Positions 35,868 through 46,686 of a DNA stretch of 64,000 nt are shown here, one piece after another. Each line of letters opens with the position of its first letter. Within the stretch, counting starts at the first letter, position 1. The notes under the pieces were generated by a model that was given only the letters and a program-made list of their open reading frames with translations, was not told where the DNA came from and made no database searches. A program made the translations under genes and the position numbers. Origin of the DNA: Rhodococcus triatomae (GTDB lineage Bacteria; Actinomycetota; Actinomycetes; Mycobacteriales; Mycobacteriaceae); the NCBI RefSeq assembly GCF_014217785.1, contig NZ_CP048814.1, positions 3,534,001 through 3,598,000 of the forward strand, in the 5' to 3' direction.

Positions 35868-36551
35868 GTGCTCGTCCTTGCGATCGATACCTCGACCCCG
35901 GCGGTGACCGCCGGGGTCGTCGCCGCGTCGGCAGACGCCACTGCCACTGCGTCGGCAGACGCCGCCCACACCCTTGCCGTCCATACTCTTGCCGCCCGGG
36001 TCACGGTCGACGCCCGCGCGCACGCCGAGGTACTGACCCCGCAGATCCTGGATGCGATCGCGGAGACGGGGAAGTCGACAGCCGACCTCGACGCCGTGGT
36101 CGTCGGCGTGGGGCCGGGCCCGTTCACCGGGCTACGGGTGGGAATGGCCACGGCTGCCGCGTTCGCCGATGCGCTCTCGATTCCCGTGTACGGCGTGTGC
36201 GGTCTCGACGCGATCGCCCGTCAGGTGGGGACCGACGAGGAGCTACTGGTGGTCACGGACGCACGTCGCCGCGAGGTGTACTGGGCGCGGTATCGGGGAC
36301 GGTCCCGGGTGGAAGGCCCCGCGGTGTCGAAGCCGGCGGACGTCCCGGCTGCACCGTCGACCGTGGTCGCGGGTTCGGCAGTGCATGCCGGACTGTTCGA
36401 TCTGCCGCGACGCGACGTGCAGGCACCGTCGCCGGCCGGGCTGGTCTCCGTGGCGGCCGAACAACTGCTGGCGCATGCGGAGCCGGCCCCGCTCGTGCCG
36501 TTGTATCTGCGCCGTCCCGACGCGGTGGAGACGGCGGACCGCCGGGGATGA
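35868..36551 (+). CDS. tsaB: tRNA t6A synthesis scaffold TsaB
   Basis: A TsaD paralogue and dimer partner. 227 residues from GTG 35868. The ASKHA fold N-terminus MLVLAIDTSTPAVTAGVV and the family motif VVGVGPGPFTGLRVGMATA are present. Residues 20-43 are a low-complexity insertion (ASADATATASADAAHTLA) built from two 15-base direct repeats, GCGTCGGCAGACGCC at 35925-35939 and 35949-35963. The stop overlaps the rimI ATG (ATGA). Confidence 0.95.
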   Translation: MLVLAIDTSTPAVTAGVVAASADATATASADAAHTLAVHTLAARVTVDARAHAEVLTPQILDAIAETGKSTADLDAVVVGVGPGPFTGLRVGMATAAAFADALSIPVYGVCGLDAIARQVGTDEELLVVTDARRREVYWARYRGRSRVEGPAVSKPADVPAAPSTVVAGSAVHAGLFDLPRRDVQAPSPAGLVSVAAEQLLAHAEPAPLVPLYLRRPDAVETADRRG

Positions 36552-37033
36552 CCGTGGGTATCGAACCGATGCTGCCTGCCGACGCCGAGCGGTGTGCGGA
36601 GCTCGAACGGGCCCTGTTCGCCGGTGACGGACCGTGGTCGGCGCAGGCGTTCCGCTCCGAACTCGCTTCGCCGCACGTGCACTACGTCGTGGCCCGGGAC
36701 GGCGACCTGCTCGTCGGGTACGGGGGAATCGCGCTCCTCGGCGCATCCCCGTCGACGGAGTCCGAGATCCACACCATCGGTACCGATCCCGGGTACCAGC
36801 GTCGTGGAATCGGAGGGGCGCTGCTCGGCCGGTTGCTGGCGCTCGCGGACCGGCACGGCGGCCCGGTGTTCCTCGAGGTCCGCACCGACAACGAGGCGGC
36901 GATCGCCCTGTACCGGCGCGAGGGTTTCGAGATCGTCGGAACGCGGAAGAACTATTACCAGCCGAGCGGGGCGGACGCCTACACCATGCGCCGACCCACC
37001 CGGATCGCAGCAGAGGATGTGGTCGGCCGATGA
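36548..37033 (+). CDS. rimI: Ribosomal protein S18-alanine N-acetyltransferase
   Basis: A GNAT acetyltransferase of 161 residues from ATG 36548 (overlap with the tsaB stop). The acetyl-CoA loop is [19 protein letters not shown] (Q/RxxGxG/A), and the C-terminal motif is [20 protein letters not shown]. It lies between tsaB and tsaD as in mycobacteria. The stop overlaps the tsaD ATG. The true acetylation target in actinobacteria is not certain. Confidence 0.93.
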   Translation: MTVGIEPMLPADAERCAELERALFAGDGPWSAQAFRSELASPHVHYVVARDGDLLVGYGGIALLGASPSTESEIHTIGTDPGYQRRGIGGALLGRLLALADRHGGPVFLEVRTDNEAAIALYRREGFEIVGTRKNYYQPSGADAYTMRRPTRIAAEDVVGR

Positions 37034-38064
37034 TCGTCATGGGTATCGAGAGCTCGTGTGACGAGACCGGTGTCGGCATCGTCCGGCTGCGGCCGGACGG
37101 TACCTGCGAGCTGCTCGCCGACGAGGTCGCCTCGAGCGTGGACCAACACGCCAGGTTCGGGGGAGTGGTCCCGGAGATCGCCTCCCGGGCGCACCTCGAG
37201 GCCGTGGTGCCGACGATGCGACGCGCGCTGGCTGCGGCCGGTGTGGACAAGCCCGACGCGCTGGCCGTGACGATCGGTCCCGGTCTGGCCGGGGCGCTGC
37301 TCGTCGGTATCGCCGCGGCGAAGGCGTACGCCGCGGCCTGGGACGTGCCCTTCTACGCGGTCAACCATCTCGGCGGCCACGTCGCCGTGGACACCCTCGA
37401 GCACGGCCCGATGCCGCCCTGCGTGGCACTGCTGGTGTCCGGCGGACACACCCATCTCCTGCACGTCGAGGATCTGGGGAAGCCGATCGTGGAGCTGGGG
37501 ACCACCGTCGACGATGCCGCAGGCGAGGCCTTCGACAAGGTCGCCCGCCTGCTGGGCCTGGGCTATCCCGGTGGTCCGGCACTGGACGCGGCCGCGCGCT
37601 CGGGCGATCGCACGGCGATCCCGTTTCCGCGCGGGATGACCGGTCCGCGCGATGCGCGGCACGATTTCTCCTTCTCCGGTCTGAAGACCGCGGTCGCCCG
37701 CTACGTCGAGGCGAAGGACCGGGCGGGGGAGCCGTACTCGGTTGCCGACGTCGCGGCGAGCTTCCAGGAGGCGGTCGCGGACGTGCTGACGATGAAGGCC
37801 GTGCGCGCGGCCACCGACGTCGGGGTGGACACCCTGGTCCTCGGCGGCGGCGCGACGGCCAACTCGCGGCTGCGCACTCTGGCCGAGGAACGCTGCGCCG
37901 CAGCGGGGTTGACGTTGCGCGTACCTGCGCCGCGGTTGTGTACCGACAACGGGGTGATGATCGCGGCGCTCGGCGCCCACGTGATCGCCGGAGGGGCCGA
38001 GCCCTCGCCGCTGACGGTGGCGGGCGACCCGGGCCTGCCGGTGGGCACGAGTCAGGTGCGCTAG
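37030..38064 (+). CDS. tsaD: tRNA N6-adenosine threonylcarbamoyltransferase
   Basis: Transfers threonylcarbamoyl to A37 of ANN-decoding tRNAs. 344 residues. The start [18 protein letters not shown] and the metal-binding HxxxH in [10 protein letters not shown] are clear; also [11 protein letters not shown] and [13 protein letters not shown]. It closes the nnrD-alr-tsaE-tsaB-rimI-tsaD run of overlapping genes. Its TAG stop overlaps by 4 bases (CTAG) with the stop of the convergent Hsp70-like gene. Confidence 0.97.
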   Translation: MIVMGIESSCDETGVGIVRLRPDGTCELLADEVASSVDQHARFGGVVPEIASRAHLEAVVPTMRRALAAAGVDKPDALAVTIGPGLAGALLVGIAAAKAYAAAWDVPFYAVNHLGGHVAVDTLEHGPMPPCVALLVSGGHTHLLHVEDLGKPIVELGTTVDDAAGEAFDKVARLLGLGYPGGPALDAAARSGDRTAIPFPRGMTGPRDARHDFSFSGLKTAVARYVEAKDRAGEPYSVADVAASFQEAVADVLTMKAVRAATDVGVDTLVLGGGATANSRLRTLAEERCAAAGLTLRVPAPRLCTDNGVMIAALGAHVIAGGAEPSPLTVAGDPGLPVGTSQVR

Positions 38065-39677
38065 CGAGCGGGCGTGGTGGTGGGCGGTTCGCCCTGATCG
38101 GGTGTCGTCGCCGGCGTGTCGGTGCCCGAGCCCGGGGCGGTCTCCGGGCCCGTTCCTCCGGGATCGACGTCGCCCGGATCCCCGGTGCCGGGCTGCTCCG
38201 AGGCGCCGGACTCGCCGTCGCTCGCTTCGCCCTCGCCGGGGACATCCGGCGGCGTGTCGGGACCGGGTGGTACGAGCTGGCCCGGTGGCACCGACGGCCA
38301 GAAGGTGGGAATGTCCGGCCACTCGATGGGCGGAAGCCCGTGACTCGGCCAGGAGGGGCGGGTCGGTGTCGTGGTGGGCGGCGGCGTGCTCGGTGTCGTG
38401 GTCGTCGTGGGGGGCTCGGCCGGGTTGGGCACGTTCGGTGACGTGGTCAGGGGAGCCTCGTCGATCGTCGTGGGGTCGTACTCCCACCACGGACGGTCGG
38501 TGGACGTCGCGATCGGATCCTGTGTCGGGATCCGGGTCGACGCGGGCTCCTCGGTTCCGGTGTCGGGCGGGGTGGTCTGCACGATGTCGGAGCCGGCCGG
38601 TGACACACTCGGGTTCGGCGGGGGCGTGAGTTCGCGGGCGCCGTATCCCAGAACCAGCCCGCCGACGACGAGGGCGCCGAGCAGCGCGGTCGAGACCTTC
38701 GCCGTGGACGACGGGGTTCCGGCCGAATCGCCGCCGGATGTCGGGTAGGCAGCGACGGCCGGTGTGGCGGCGAGCAACGCCGCGCCCTTCGCGGCGGCGG
38801 TGTCCGGGTCCGCGATCTCGACCAGGGGGATCCGGTACTGCTCGGCGATCGCCGAGCGCAGGGCGGCCAGGTTGGCGCCGCCGCCGACGAGGGCGATGGC
38901 CTCGGGTGCCCGCGCCGGGAGGGACGGGTTCGGGTCGTTCGGATCGGAGACGGCCGACCGGGAGGCGGCGAGGGACTCCGTGAGGAACTCGGTGGCCTGC
39001 CGGACGTACGGGGCCGCGATCTCGGCGAGCAGTTCGCGATCGACCGACACCGGCGCGGACGACAGCAGGTCGGCCTCGATCGTGGCGGTTTCCTGCTGCG
39101 AGAGCAGTTCCTTCGCCGATCGGGACCGGGCGAGCAGGAGTTCGTGGTCCAGCTGCAGCCGTGAGTAGGGGACGTCGAGTTCGGCGAGCACGTGATCGAC
39201 CAGCGCCGCATCGATGTGCTTTCCACTGGTGGCTTCGGTGCCCGCGGAGTACAGGGCGGTTCCGTCCACCTGGTCGACGATCGAGACCCGGAGCCCGGAG
39301 GATCCCAGGTCGACGACGGCGATGGTCGAGTACTGGGCCACGGTCCCGGTGTGCCGCAGGTAGGCGAGGACGGCGGCGATCTCGGGAACGAGGTGGATCC
39401 GGTGGCGCTGACGCCGCGCTGCCCGCCGCACGTCGTGCAGCTGGCTGCGGGTGCGGTAGGTGACGGCGAATGCGTCGGGTGTGGTCGGTGTGCTGGGGAC
39501 CTGCTCGGTCATCAGGGTGATGGCCGAGCGCATGAGGTCGCCCAGGTCGGTGTTGACCTGGTCGGCGGAGAGGAACCGGTACTCGATGTTCGGCCGGGCC
39601 CGGTCGCTCACGTCGGTCGAGACGAGTGCGGAGCCGATTCCGGCCGAGCCGGTGGACATTCCCAGTGACGCCGTCAT
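38061..39677 (-). CDS. Membrane-anchored Hsp70/actin-like protein with long Pro/Thr-rich exterior tail
   Basis: 538 residues from ATG 39677, fixed by a strong AAGGAGG seven bases upstream. An ASKHA-type ATPase domain occupies about residues 10-310: phosphate-1 loop [16 protein letters not shown] and adenosine motif [17 protein letters not shown], but the canonical Hsp70 N-terminus is degenerate. A membrane helix at about 330-350 ([18 protein letters not shown]) is followed by about 180 residues rich in Pro, Thr, Gly and Asp, with no substrate-binding domain. The layout parallels the Rv3446c-like ESX-4 protein. Function unknown. Confidence 0.8.
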   Translation of the reverse strand: MTASLGMSTGSAGIGSALVSTDVSDRARPNIEYRFLSADQVNTDLGDLMRSAITLMTEQVPSTPTTPDAFAVTYRTRSQLHDVRRAARRQRHRIHLVPEIAAVLAYLRHTGTVAQYSTIAVVDLGSSGLRVSIVDQVDGTALYSAGTEATSGKHIDAALVDHVLAELDVPYSRLQLDHELLLARSRSAKELLSQQETATIEADLLSSAPVSVDRELLAEIAAPYVRQATEFLTESLAASRSAVSDPNDPNPSLPARAPEAIALVGGGANLAALRSAIAEQYRIPLVEIADPDTAAAKGAALLAATPAVAAYPTSGGDSAGTPSSTAKVSTALLGALVVGGLVLGYGARELTPPPNPSVSPAGSDIVQTTPPDTGTEEPASTRIPTQDPIATSTDRPWWEYDPTTIDEAPLTTSPNVPNPAEPPTTTTTPSTPPPTTTPTRPSWPSHGLPPIEWPDIPTFWPSVPPGQLVPPGPDTPPDVPGEGEASDGESGASEQPGTGDPGDVDPGGTGPETAPGSGTDTPATTPDQGEPPTTTPAR

Positions 39678-39864
39678 CTCCGCACCTCCTTCGACTGGTT
39701 TCGGGGTGATGGCGGACGATCTCCCCTTCCTGCGACATTCATCGCGCACTGTTACCCGAACGTTACCGAATTTGCCGCGGAAGCGCCGCATCCTTTTTCT
39801 GCCCCCGGGTGAGCATGAACGGGCGACACGCCGACCGACCAGCGCCGTTGCGGGAAGGAACGGA

Positions 39865-40407
39865 ATGGCAGATTCGTCAGGATCCGCGGCGATTTCCGGC
39901 CGGGGGCGACGCGTTTTCGTGGTGCAGGCGGTGATTCGCCCGTCCGCAACGCTGCTCGTGTGCCTGCTCGCCTACTTCCTACTGCCCTGGCCGCGTCTCG
40001 GTGGCGATTCGGTGGCGATGTCGCTCGTGGGCGGTGGCCTGTTCCTCGCGGTGGCGACCGCATGGAACCTGCGCCGGATCGTCCGGTCGCAGTCTCCTGC
40101 GCTTCGCGCCGTCGAGGCGCTCGCGGTGGTCGTGCCGGTCTACGTCCTGGGATTCGCGGTCACGTACTACCTGGCGGCGGACGGCTGGCCGGGAGCCTTC
40201 ACCGAACCGTTGACTCGCATGGGTGCGCTCTACTTCTCCCTCACGGTCCTGGCGACCGTGGGGTTCGGCGACATCGCGGCGGTCACCGACGGCGCGCGTG
40301 CGCTCGTCTCGGTGCAGATCGCGGGTAATCTGCTGCTCCTGGGGTTGGGGCTCCGGGTCCTCACCAGGACGGTGGGGCTGGCGCGTCGTCGTCGTGATCG
40401 CTCGTAG
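39865..40407 (+). CDS. Two-pore-helix potassium channel (Ion_trans_2 family)
   Basis: 180 residues from ATG 39865, preceded by GGGAAGGAA. Four hydrophobic segments occur; the last two flank a pore loop with the selectivity filter TVGFGD (FSLTVLATVGFGDIAAV), near residue 125-137. There is no C-terminal RCK/TrkA-N domain, so gating is unclear. It is divergent from the Hsp70-like gene across 187 bases and precedes the groES operon. Confidence 0.88.
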   Translation: MADSSGSAAISGRGRRVFVVQAVIRPSATLLVCLLAYFLLPWPRLGGDSVAMSLVGGGLFLAVATAWNLRRIVRSQSPALRAVEALAVVVPVYVLGFAVTYYLAADGWPGAFTEPLTRMGALYFSLTVLATVGFGDIAAVTDGARALVSVQIAGNLLLLGLGLRVLTRTVGLARRRRDRS

Positions 40408-40465
40408 CGAAGATTCGCAGGAATGCAGGTGACGACTTCGATTCCGGTGTACTCGTTGTTGAGCG

Positions 40466-40492
40466 TTGGCACTCTCACGTATAGAGTGCCAA
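40466..40492. promoter_or_regulatory. CIRCE element (HrcA operator) of groES-groEL
   Basis: TTGGCACTC (40466-40474), 9 bases, GAGTGCCAA (40484-40492), a perfect CIRCE inverted repeat with the canonical N9 spacing, about 120 bases before groES. It predicts HrcA repression and heat induction of the operon. No HspR-type HAIR repeat was seen. Confidence 0.95.
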
Positions 40493-40614
40493 GTGGCGCT
40501 GATCGAGCTCCGGCACCCGCGACGACGGGGCTGTGTGAGGTGCCGTACACGGAACACCAGCAGCTGTTCGAGGAACGATCCTCGAACCGGATACCCCAAA
40601 GTGGAGGGCTCATC

Positions 40615-40917
40615 GTGGCGAGCGTCAACATCAAGCCGCTCGAGGACAAGATCCTCGTCCAGGCCAACGAGGCTGAGACGACGACTGCCTCCGGCCTGGT
40701 CATTCCCGACACGGCCAAGGAAAAGCCCCAGGAGGGCACCGTCGTCGCAGTAGGCCCCGGCCGGTGGGACGACGAGGGCGAGAAGCGGATTCCCCTCGAC
40801 GTCAAGGAGGGTGACACGGTCATCTACTCCAAGTACGGCGGAACCGAGATCAAGTACGCCGGCGAGGAATACCTGATCCTCTCGGCTCGCGACGTCCTGG
40901 CAGTCGTCGGCAAGTAG
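40615..40917 (+). CDS. groES: Co-chaperonin GroES
   Basis: 100 residues from GTG 40615 (GGAGGG six bases upstream): [20 protein letters not shown]. The mobile loop [20 protein letters not shown] caps GroEL. The roof and dome regions are normal. A groEL gene follows 110 bases downstream in the same CIRCE-controlled transcript. Confidence 0.98.
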   Translation: MASVNIKPLEDKILVQANEAETTTASGLVIPDTAKEKPQEGTVVAVGPGRWDDEGEKRIPLDVKEGDTVIYSKYGGTEIKYAGEEYLILSARDVLAVVGK

Positions 40918-41006
40918 CCACACGTGATCCGCCCCGGTGTCCGATGAGGATCCCGGGGCGGAATGCGTTGGGTGGCTGTGCGCCGACAAGCCGTGTGCGC
41001 CAATAA

Positions 41007-42641
<1,635 letters not shown>

Positions 42642-42686
42642 GTTTCCGTCCCGGCAGGGCGCCCTCGGGTGCACTGCCGGGCTCGA

Positions 42687-42729
42687 CGACGCGGCCCCCG
42701 CACGAGACTCTCGTGCGGGGGCCGCGTCG
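42687..42729. terminator. Bidirectional terminator between groEL1 and whiB3
   Basis: A perfect 20-base stem (42687-42706 with 42710-42729) with an ACT loop, containing a GGCCCCCGC core. The genes on either side converge, so it serves both strands. The rest of the 157-base gap holds nothing else recognised. Confidence 0.88.
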
Positions 42730-42798
42730 TGTCAGCGGGGGAGGCCCGGTGTCTGTCGTGATCGTGCCGTGAACCGTCCGATGTGCCCTGCCGTGCCC

Positions 42799-43092
42799 TC
42801 AGACCGCGATGCGGCCGCGACGCCGGCGTGCGTACAACTCACGTTCGGTCTCGGACATGCCGCCCCAGATGCCGTACGGCTCGGCCACGCTCAGCGCGTG
42901 GTTCCGGCACTGCGCCAGCACCGGGCACTTGCGGCACATCTCCTTCGCCCGGGTTTCGCGCTGGGCTCGGGCCCGGCCACGTTCCCCGTCGGGATGGAAG
43001 AACATCGAGGAGTCCACTCCGCGACACAGACCGTGCATCTGCCAATCCCAGATATCGGCGTTCGGGCCGGGCAGGTGTTGCGGTGCAGGCAT
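42799..43092 (-). CDS. whiB3: WhiB-family iron-sulfur regulator WhiB3
   Basis: 97 residues. Four cysteines (Cys23 in HGLCRGVDSSMFF, then C-x2-C-x5-C in EMCRKCPVLAQC) bind a 4Fe-4S cluster. The GIWGG turn and a basic tail (RRRRGRIAV) bind DNA/sigma region 4. The N-terminus PGPNADIWDWQ and its place beside groEL1 match mycobacterial WhiB3, a redox sensor of lipid metabolism. AAGGAG lies six bases upstream; a small hairpin, TCGCCG-CGAG-CGGCGA, is in its 5' leader. Confidence 0.95.
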   Translation of the reverse strand: MPAPQHLPGPNADIWDWQMHGLCRGVDSSMFFHPDGERGRARAQRETRAKEMCRKCPVLAQCRNHALSVAEPYGIWGGMSETERELYARRRRGRIAV

Positions 43093-43230
43093 GTTGACTC
43101 CTTAGCTGCGATCTCGCCGCGAGCGGCGATCAGACCATGGACTCGAATCCGCTTCGAGCCCCCGAACCGTTCACGGCGCTCACGCTATGGTCTGCGCGGA
43201 AAACGCGTCAATAGTTGTTCACAGTGGTGA

Positions 43231-43253
43231 TTTCCATATCCCCAGAATGGAAA
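43231..43253. promoter_or_regulatory. Inverted repeat in the whiB3-merR divergent spacer
   Basis: TTTCCAT (43231-43237), 9 bases, ATGGAAA (43247-43253), perfect, in an unusually AT-rich stretch for this genome that must carry both promoters (43093-43288). It is a candidate operator, possibly for the MerR-type regulator encoded just downstream. Symmetry and position are the only evidence. Confidence 0.5.
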
Positions 43254-43729
43254 GTTAACCTGAAGATCATTTACTTCCCGCACGTTCCGTGATTCGCGTT
43301 CGTGTTGAAAGCCGGTCCTGCTCGGGTGACGATAGGTGGGTGCCGAAGGCTGCGGAACCGACCGGTGACGGCGGTGTGACCCGTCCCGGAGACGAACTCA
43401 CGCTGTCGGTGTCTGCGCTGGCCAGACGCCTGGGAGTGGCGCCGTCGACCCTCCGGACCTGGGACCGTCGATACGGGATCGGGCCGACGGCGCATCGGCA
43501 GGGAAGCCATCGCAGATACTCCCCGGAGGACGTTGCACGCCTCGAATGCATGCAACAGGCACTCGGTGGTGGTGTCACCCCCGCGGAGGCCGCTCGCTAT
43601 GCGATTAACGTGATGGCTACATCCCCGTCAAGAGTTGCACATCTTCCGGATTCGAAAACCGATCGTGAATTTCTGGTTACGCGAACGGCAATCGCCGCGA
43701 TCCCCGTATTCCCGGAGATCCCCGTCCCC

Positions 43730-43739
43730 GGGATGCCGG
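43730..43739. repeat. Target-site duplication, left copy
   Basis: GGGATGCCGG immediately outside the left inverted repeat of the IS; an identical 10-mer follows the right repeat at 45111-45120. A duplication of this length fits the ISAs1 family. Confidence 0.95.
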
Positions 43740-43760
43740 CAGGGCTCCGTAGTTGTTGAG
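43740..43760. repeat. IS left terminal inverted repeat
   Basis: A 21-base end beginning CAGGGCTCCG; it matches 45090-45110 in reverse complement with no mismatch. Confidence 0.95.
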
Positions 43761-43884
43761 TAGCGGAGCTGTGGCCTGGTGGTTTGGGTTCGTTGGAGCG
43801 TGTGGGGGCGGTGGAGCGGGCATGGGGACAGGGGCCGATCATGGGTGTGTCTTACGCATCCAGATCGTCCACAAGGAGTCACCC

Positions 43885-45066
43885 ATGCCCGCCGGGACAG
43901 TGTCCCCGATCGACCCATGCCTTGACCAGCTGACCCGGTTTGTCGGTGGTGTCGTCGACGAGAAGCAGGTGCCGCGGTTGATGACTGCACTCGAAGTGGT
44001 GCCCGATCCGCGGGATCGTCGCGGTCGCCGGTACTCGCTGCCCTCGTTGATCGCGATTGCCCTGTGTGCGGTTGCCGCGGGCGCTCGGTCGTATTCGAGT
44101 ATCGCGGATTGGGCCGTAGCTGCTCCGCGGGAGGTGTTGGTGCGCTTGGGTATCCGGTTCCGTGTGCCGAGCGAGGCCACGATCCGGCAGGTCCTCGGAC
44201 GGGTCGAGGGGGATGGGTTGGATCTGGTGCTGGGCCGCTACCTGTCCGATGCCGGCGATAATGACAGCGGCGGCGAGCGGGTGGCAGTGGCTGTCGACGG
44301 TAAAACTGTCCGCGGTGCACGAGCCGGCGAGGAGTCGGCCCCGCACCTGGTTTCGGCGGTCACCCATACCGGTGGTGTGGTACTCGGGCAGTGCCGCACC
44401 GCGGACAAGTCCAACGAGATATCCGCTGTCCGAAGGTTGCTGCGAGGAATCGACCTGGTCGGTGCGGTCGTCACCGTCGATGCCATGCACACGCAGAAGG
44501 CCACTGCCCGGTGTCTGCGTGAGCGGTGTCGGGCCGAGTACGTGATGGTTGTCAAGGCGAACCAGCCTGGGCTGCTCGCCCGGATCCGGGAGCTGCCGTG
44601 GGAGCAGGTGCCGGTGGTGTGGTCCGACCCGCTCGAACGTGGTCACGGTCGTGAGGAGGCGCGGATCTACAAGATCGTCACCGTCACCCGTGGTCTTCGA
44701 TTCCCGTACGCGCAGCAGGTGATCGAGATCACTCGCCGTCGCCGCCGGATCGGTGCCGACCGGTGGAGCATCGAGGTTGTGTACGCGATCTGCTCGTTGC
44801 CCTGTGAGCAGGCGCCACCGAAGCTGCTCGCGAGGTGGATCCGCGGGCATTGGTCGATCGAGAACAGGGTCCATTGGGTACGGGACGTGACGTTCGACGA
44901 AGACCGCTCCACGGTCCGTGCCGGTCACGGACCGCAGGTGATGGCGACGCTGCGGAATACAGCGATCAGCCTTCATCGACGGGCGGGGCAGTCGAATATC
45001 GCCCAGGCCTGCCGACGTGTCGCGGTAAACCCGCATCGTGCTGTCGACCTGGTCTTGAGATCCTGA
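43885..45066 (+). CDS. ISAs1-family DDE transposase
   Basis: 393 residues from ATG 43885, with AAGGAG seven bases upstream. The N-terminal associated domain has VPDPRDRRGRRYSLPSLIAI. The DDE catalytic core is recognisable from VAVAVDGKTVRGA (first Asp), VVTVDAMHTQKATARCL (second Asp) and HWSIENRVHWVRDVTFDED (the Glu of the C-terminal motif). No frameshift or stop. The stop lies 24 bases before the right terminal repeat. Confidence 0.95.
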   Translation: MPAGTVSPIDPCLDQLTRFVGGVVDEKQVPRLMTALEVVPDPRDRRGRRYSLPSLIAIALCAVAAGARSYSSIADWAVAAPREVLVRLGIRFRVPSEATIRQVLGRVEGDGLDLVLGRYLSDAGDNDSGGERVAVAVDGKTVRGARAGEESAPHLVSAVTHTGGVVLGQCRTADKSNEISAVRRLLRGIDLVGAVVTVDAMHTQKATARCLRERCRAEYVMVVKANQPGLLARIRELPWEQVPVVWSDPLERGHGREEARIYKIVTVTRGLRFPYAQQVIEITRRRRRIGADRWSIEVVYAICSLPCEQAPPKLLARWIRGHWSIENRVHWVRDVTFDEDRSTVRAGHGPQVMATLRNTAISLHRRAGQSNIAQACRRVAVNPHRAVDLVLRS

Positions 45067-45089
45067 ACCCGCAGGTCGCGGCCCTGGGC

Positions 45090-45110
45090 CTCAACAACTA
45101 CGGAGCCCTG
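45090..45110. repeat. IS right terminal inverted repeat
   Basis: A 21-base end finishing ...CGGAGCCCTG, the exact reverse complement of the left end. Confidence 0.95.
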
Positions 45111-45120
45111 GGGATGCCGG
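45111..45120. repeat. Target-site duplication, right copy
   Basis: GGGATGCCGG, identical to 43730-43739. Confidence 0.95.
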
Positions 45121-45773
45121 TGGATCTCGCGGATCTGCTGACGGCGGTGCTCGCACACGACGTTCTCGAGGTCCGCGACCTCCTCCTCCGAGCCGTCACC
45201 GAGCGCGGTGTGGTGACCACCTGGGAAGGGCTGGTCGCTCCCGTGTTGAGCGGTGTGGCCACCGCCGACGGACGCCAGGTCTCCGTGGCCGACGTCCGGG
45301 TCTTCGCCGACACCGTGTCGGGCCTGCTCGCCACCCTCACCGTCGATGCCCCGATCCCGTCGGGCCGGCGCGTGTTGCTGGCAGCGGCGCCACCGGCGCA
45401 TCCCGGCCCCGAGTTCCGGGGCCTGGCCGCGGCGCTCGCGCGATCCCGTGTCAATCTCCGCGTCGCGGCTCCCGCCTCGCGGTCGGCACTGGCCGGGTCG
45501 ATCTCGGGGTCGGAGCCCGACGTCGTCGCCGTCTGGCTCGACGAGTCGTCGCCGGATGTGACCGGGTTGGTGCGCTGGCTGCGCAGGCAGCGGCGCGGTC
45601 TGCGGGTGGCGGTCGGGGGACCCGGCCTGGCCGACGCCGCCGTTCCGCCGTCCGTCACCGAGTTCTCGGGACTTGCGGAAGCCGCTGAGAAGATCGCTGT
45701 GCTCGTCGAGTGACGGTCCTGGTCGAGTGACGGCTGCGACCGCCTCCCTCGGTGCGGCTGACATCATGTCGGC

Positions 45774-46613
45774 ATGTCCCGCCCAGACCCGCAGTTGGTG
45801 GACGCCGCATTCGGTGCCCGCCCCGGAGCCGGCCCTTTGCCCGCCGTCACCGATCCGTACGAACTCTGGCTGCGTGCGGTGGTACTCGGCGGTCAGGGCC
45901 GCTACGCACAGGCGCGTGCCGACCTCACCGAGCTGACGCGGCGGACCGGCGGCCGGGGAGTGTGGGGATCACTCGCCGCCAGCACCCGGGCATCGTTCCT
46001 GCGTCAGTCCGGCAGACACGGCGAGGCCGCCCGGTTCGACGGAGCGGCGGTCGCCGCGCTCGGGAACACGGTCGCCGACACGCCCACCGCCGAGCCCGTT
46101 CCCGCGGCCGCCGTCCCTGCCGAAGCCGCACTGGCCGATGCGCTGACCGGGCTCGCCGCCGACGCGCTCGGTGGCGGACGCCTGGCACTGGGCTGGCGGT
46201 TGCTGGGCCGTTGCGCCGACCTCCTCACTGCGTACCCGGAAGGGGACGTGATTCGCCAGCGAGTCCGCCTGCACTGGGTGAGTGCCGAACTGTCGCTGGC
46301 GGGAGGTGATTTCGATCACGCCACCGAACATGCCGGACGTTCCGTCGCGCTGTCGGGGGAATGGGGGTCGGTCCGGCACCAGGTCAAGTCCACGCTCCTG
46401 CAGTGCGCGGCGATGACCGGTACGGCGTCTCCCGGGCAGGTCCTCGAGTGTGCCGAGAGTGTGCGGAGCCGGTGTGGCGAGCTCGGCCTGGTGCCGCTCG
46501 AGTGGGCGGCATCGCTCCTGATCGAAGGTGTGAGCTCGGGCGCACGAGGTGTGGTGGAGCGACAGCGATGTGAGGAGCTTCTGCGGCGCCGTGGAGGGCA
46601 TTTCCACAGGTGA
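45774..46613 (+). CDS. Conserved hypothetical protein, Rv3415c-like, TPR-like
   Basis: 279 residues, mostly alpha-helical and Ala/Leu/Arg-rich. Helix pairs such as LWLRAVVLGGQGRYAQARAD then LTELTRR, and SAELSLAGGDFDHATEHAGR, resemble degenerate tetratricopeptide repeats, suggesting a protein-binding scaffold. No signal peptide or membrane segment. The position just before sigD matches Rv3415c of M. tuberculosis. Function unknown. Confidence 0.8.
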   Translation: MSRPDPQLVDAAFGARPGAGPLPAVTDPYELWLRAVVLGGQGRYAQARADLTELTRRTGGRGVWGSLAASTRASFLRQSGRHGEAARFDGAAVAALGNTVADTPTAEPVPAAAVPAEAALADALTGLAADALGGGRLALGWRLLGRCADLLTAYPEGDVIRQRVRLHWVSAELSLAGGDFDHATEHAGRSVALSGEWGSVRHQVKSTLLQCAAMTGTASPGQVLECAESVRSRCGELGLVPLEWAASLLIEGVSSGARGVVERQRCEELLRRRGGHFHR

Positions 46614-46686
46614 GAGCGTATCCGGACCGGACGCGCGCGAGCGAGGACGGCCCGGGGCGTACCGGGCGGCCCACCCCGTTACTCTT

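Larger units (their letters stand above)
43740..45110 (+). mobile_element. ISAs1-family insertion sequence, 1371 bp, intact
   Basis: Perfect 21-base terminal inverted repeats, CAGGGCTCCGTAGTTGTTGAG split as CAGGGCTCCG/TAGTTGTTGAG (43740-43760) and its reverse complement at 45090-45110, enclose one intact transposase gene and are flanked by 10-base direct repeats. The element appears complete and potentially active. Confidence 0.95.
43289..45713 (+). pseudogene. MerR-family regulator gene split by an insertion sequence
   Basis: The N-terminal part (43289-43739; start GTG 43289 or GTG 43340) encodes the MerR helix-turn-helix LSVSALARRLGVAPSTLRTW then DRRYGIGP. The C-terminal part (45121-45713) encodes VDLADLLTAVLAHDVLEVRD through a Rossmann-like domain resembling the B12-binding module of LitR/CarH-type MerR proteins, without a clear cobalamin-ligand motif. 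The IS at 43740-45110 splits it. Removing the IS and one target copy rejoins PVPGMP with VDLADL in frame, giving about 345 residues. Both halves are otherwise undamaged, so the disruption looks recent. Confidence 0.88.
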
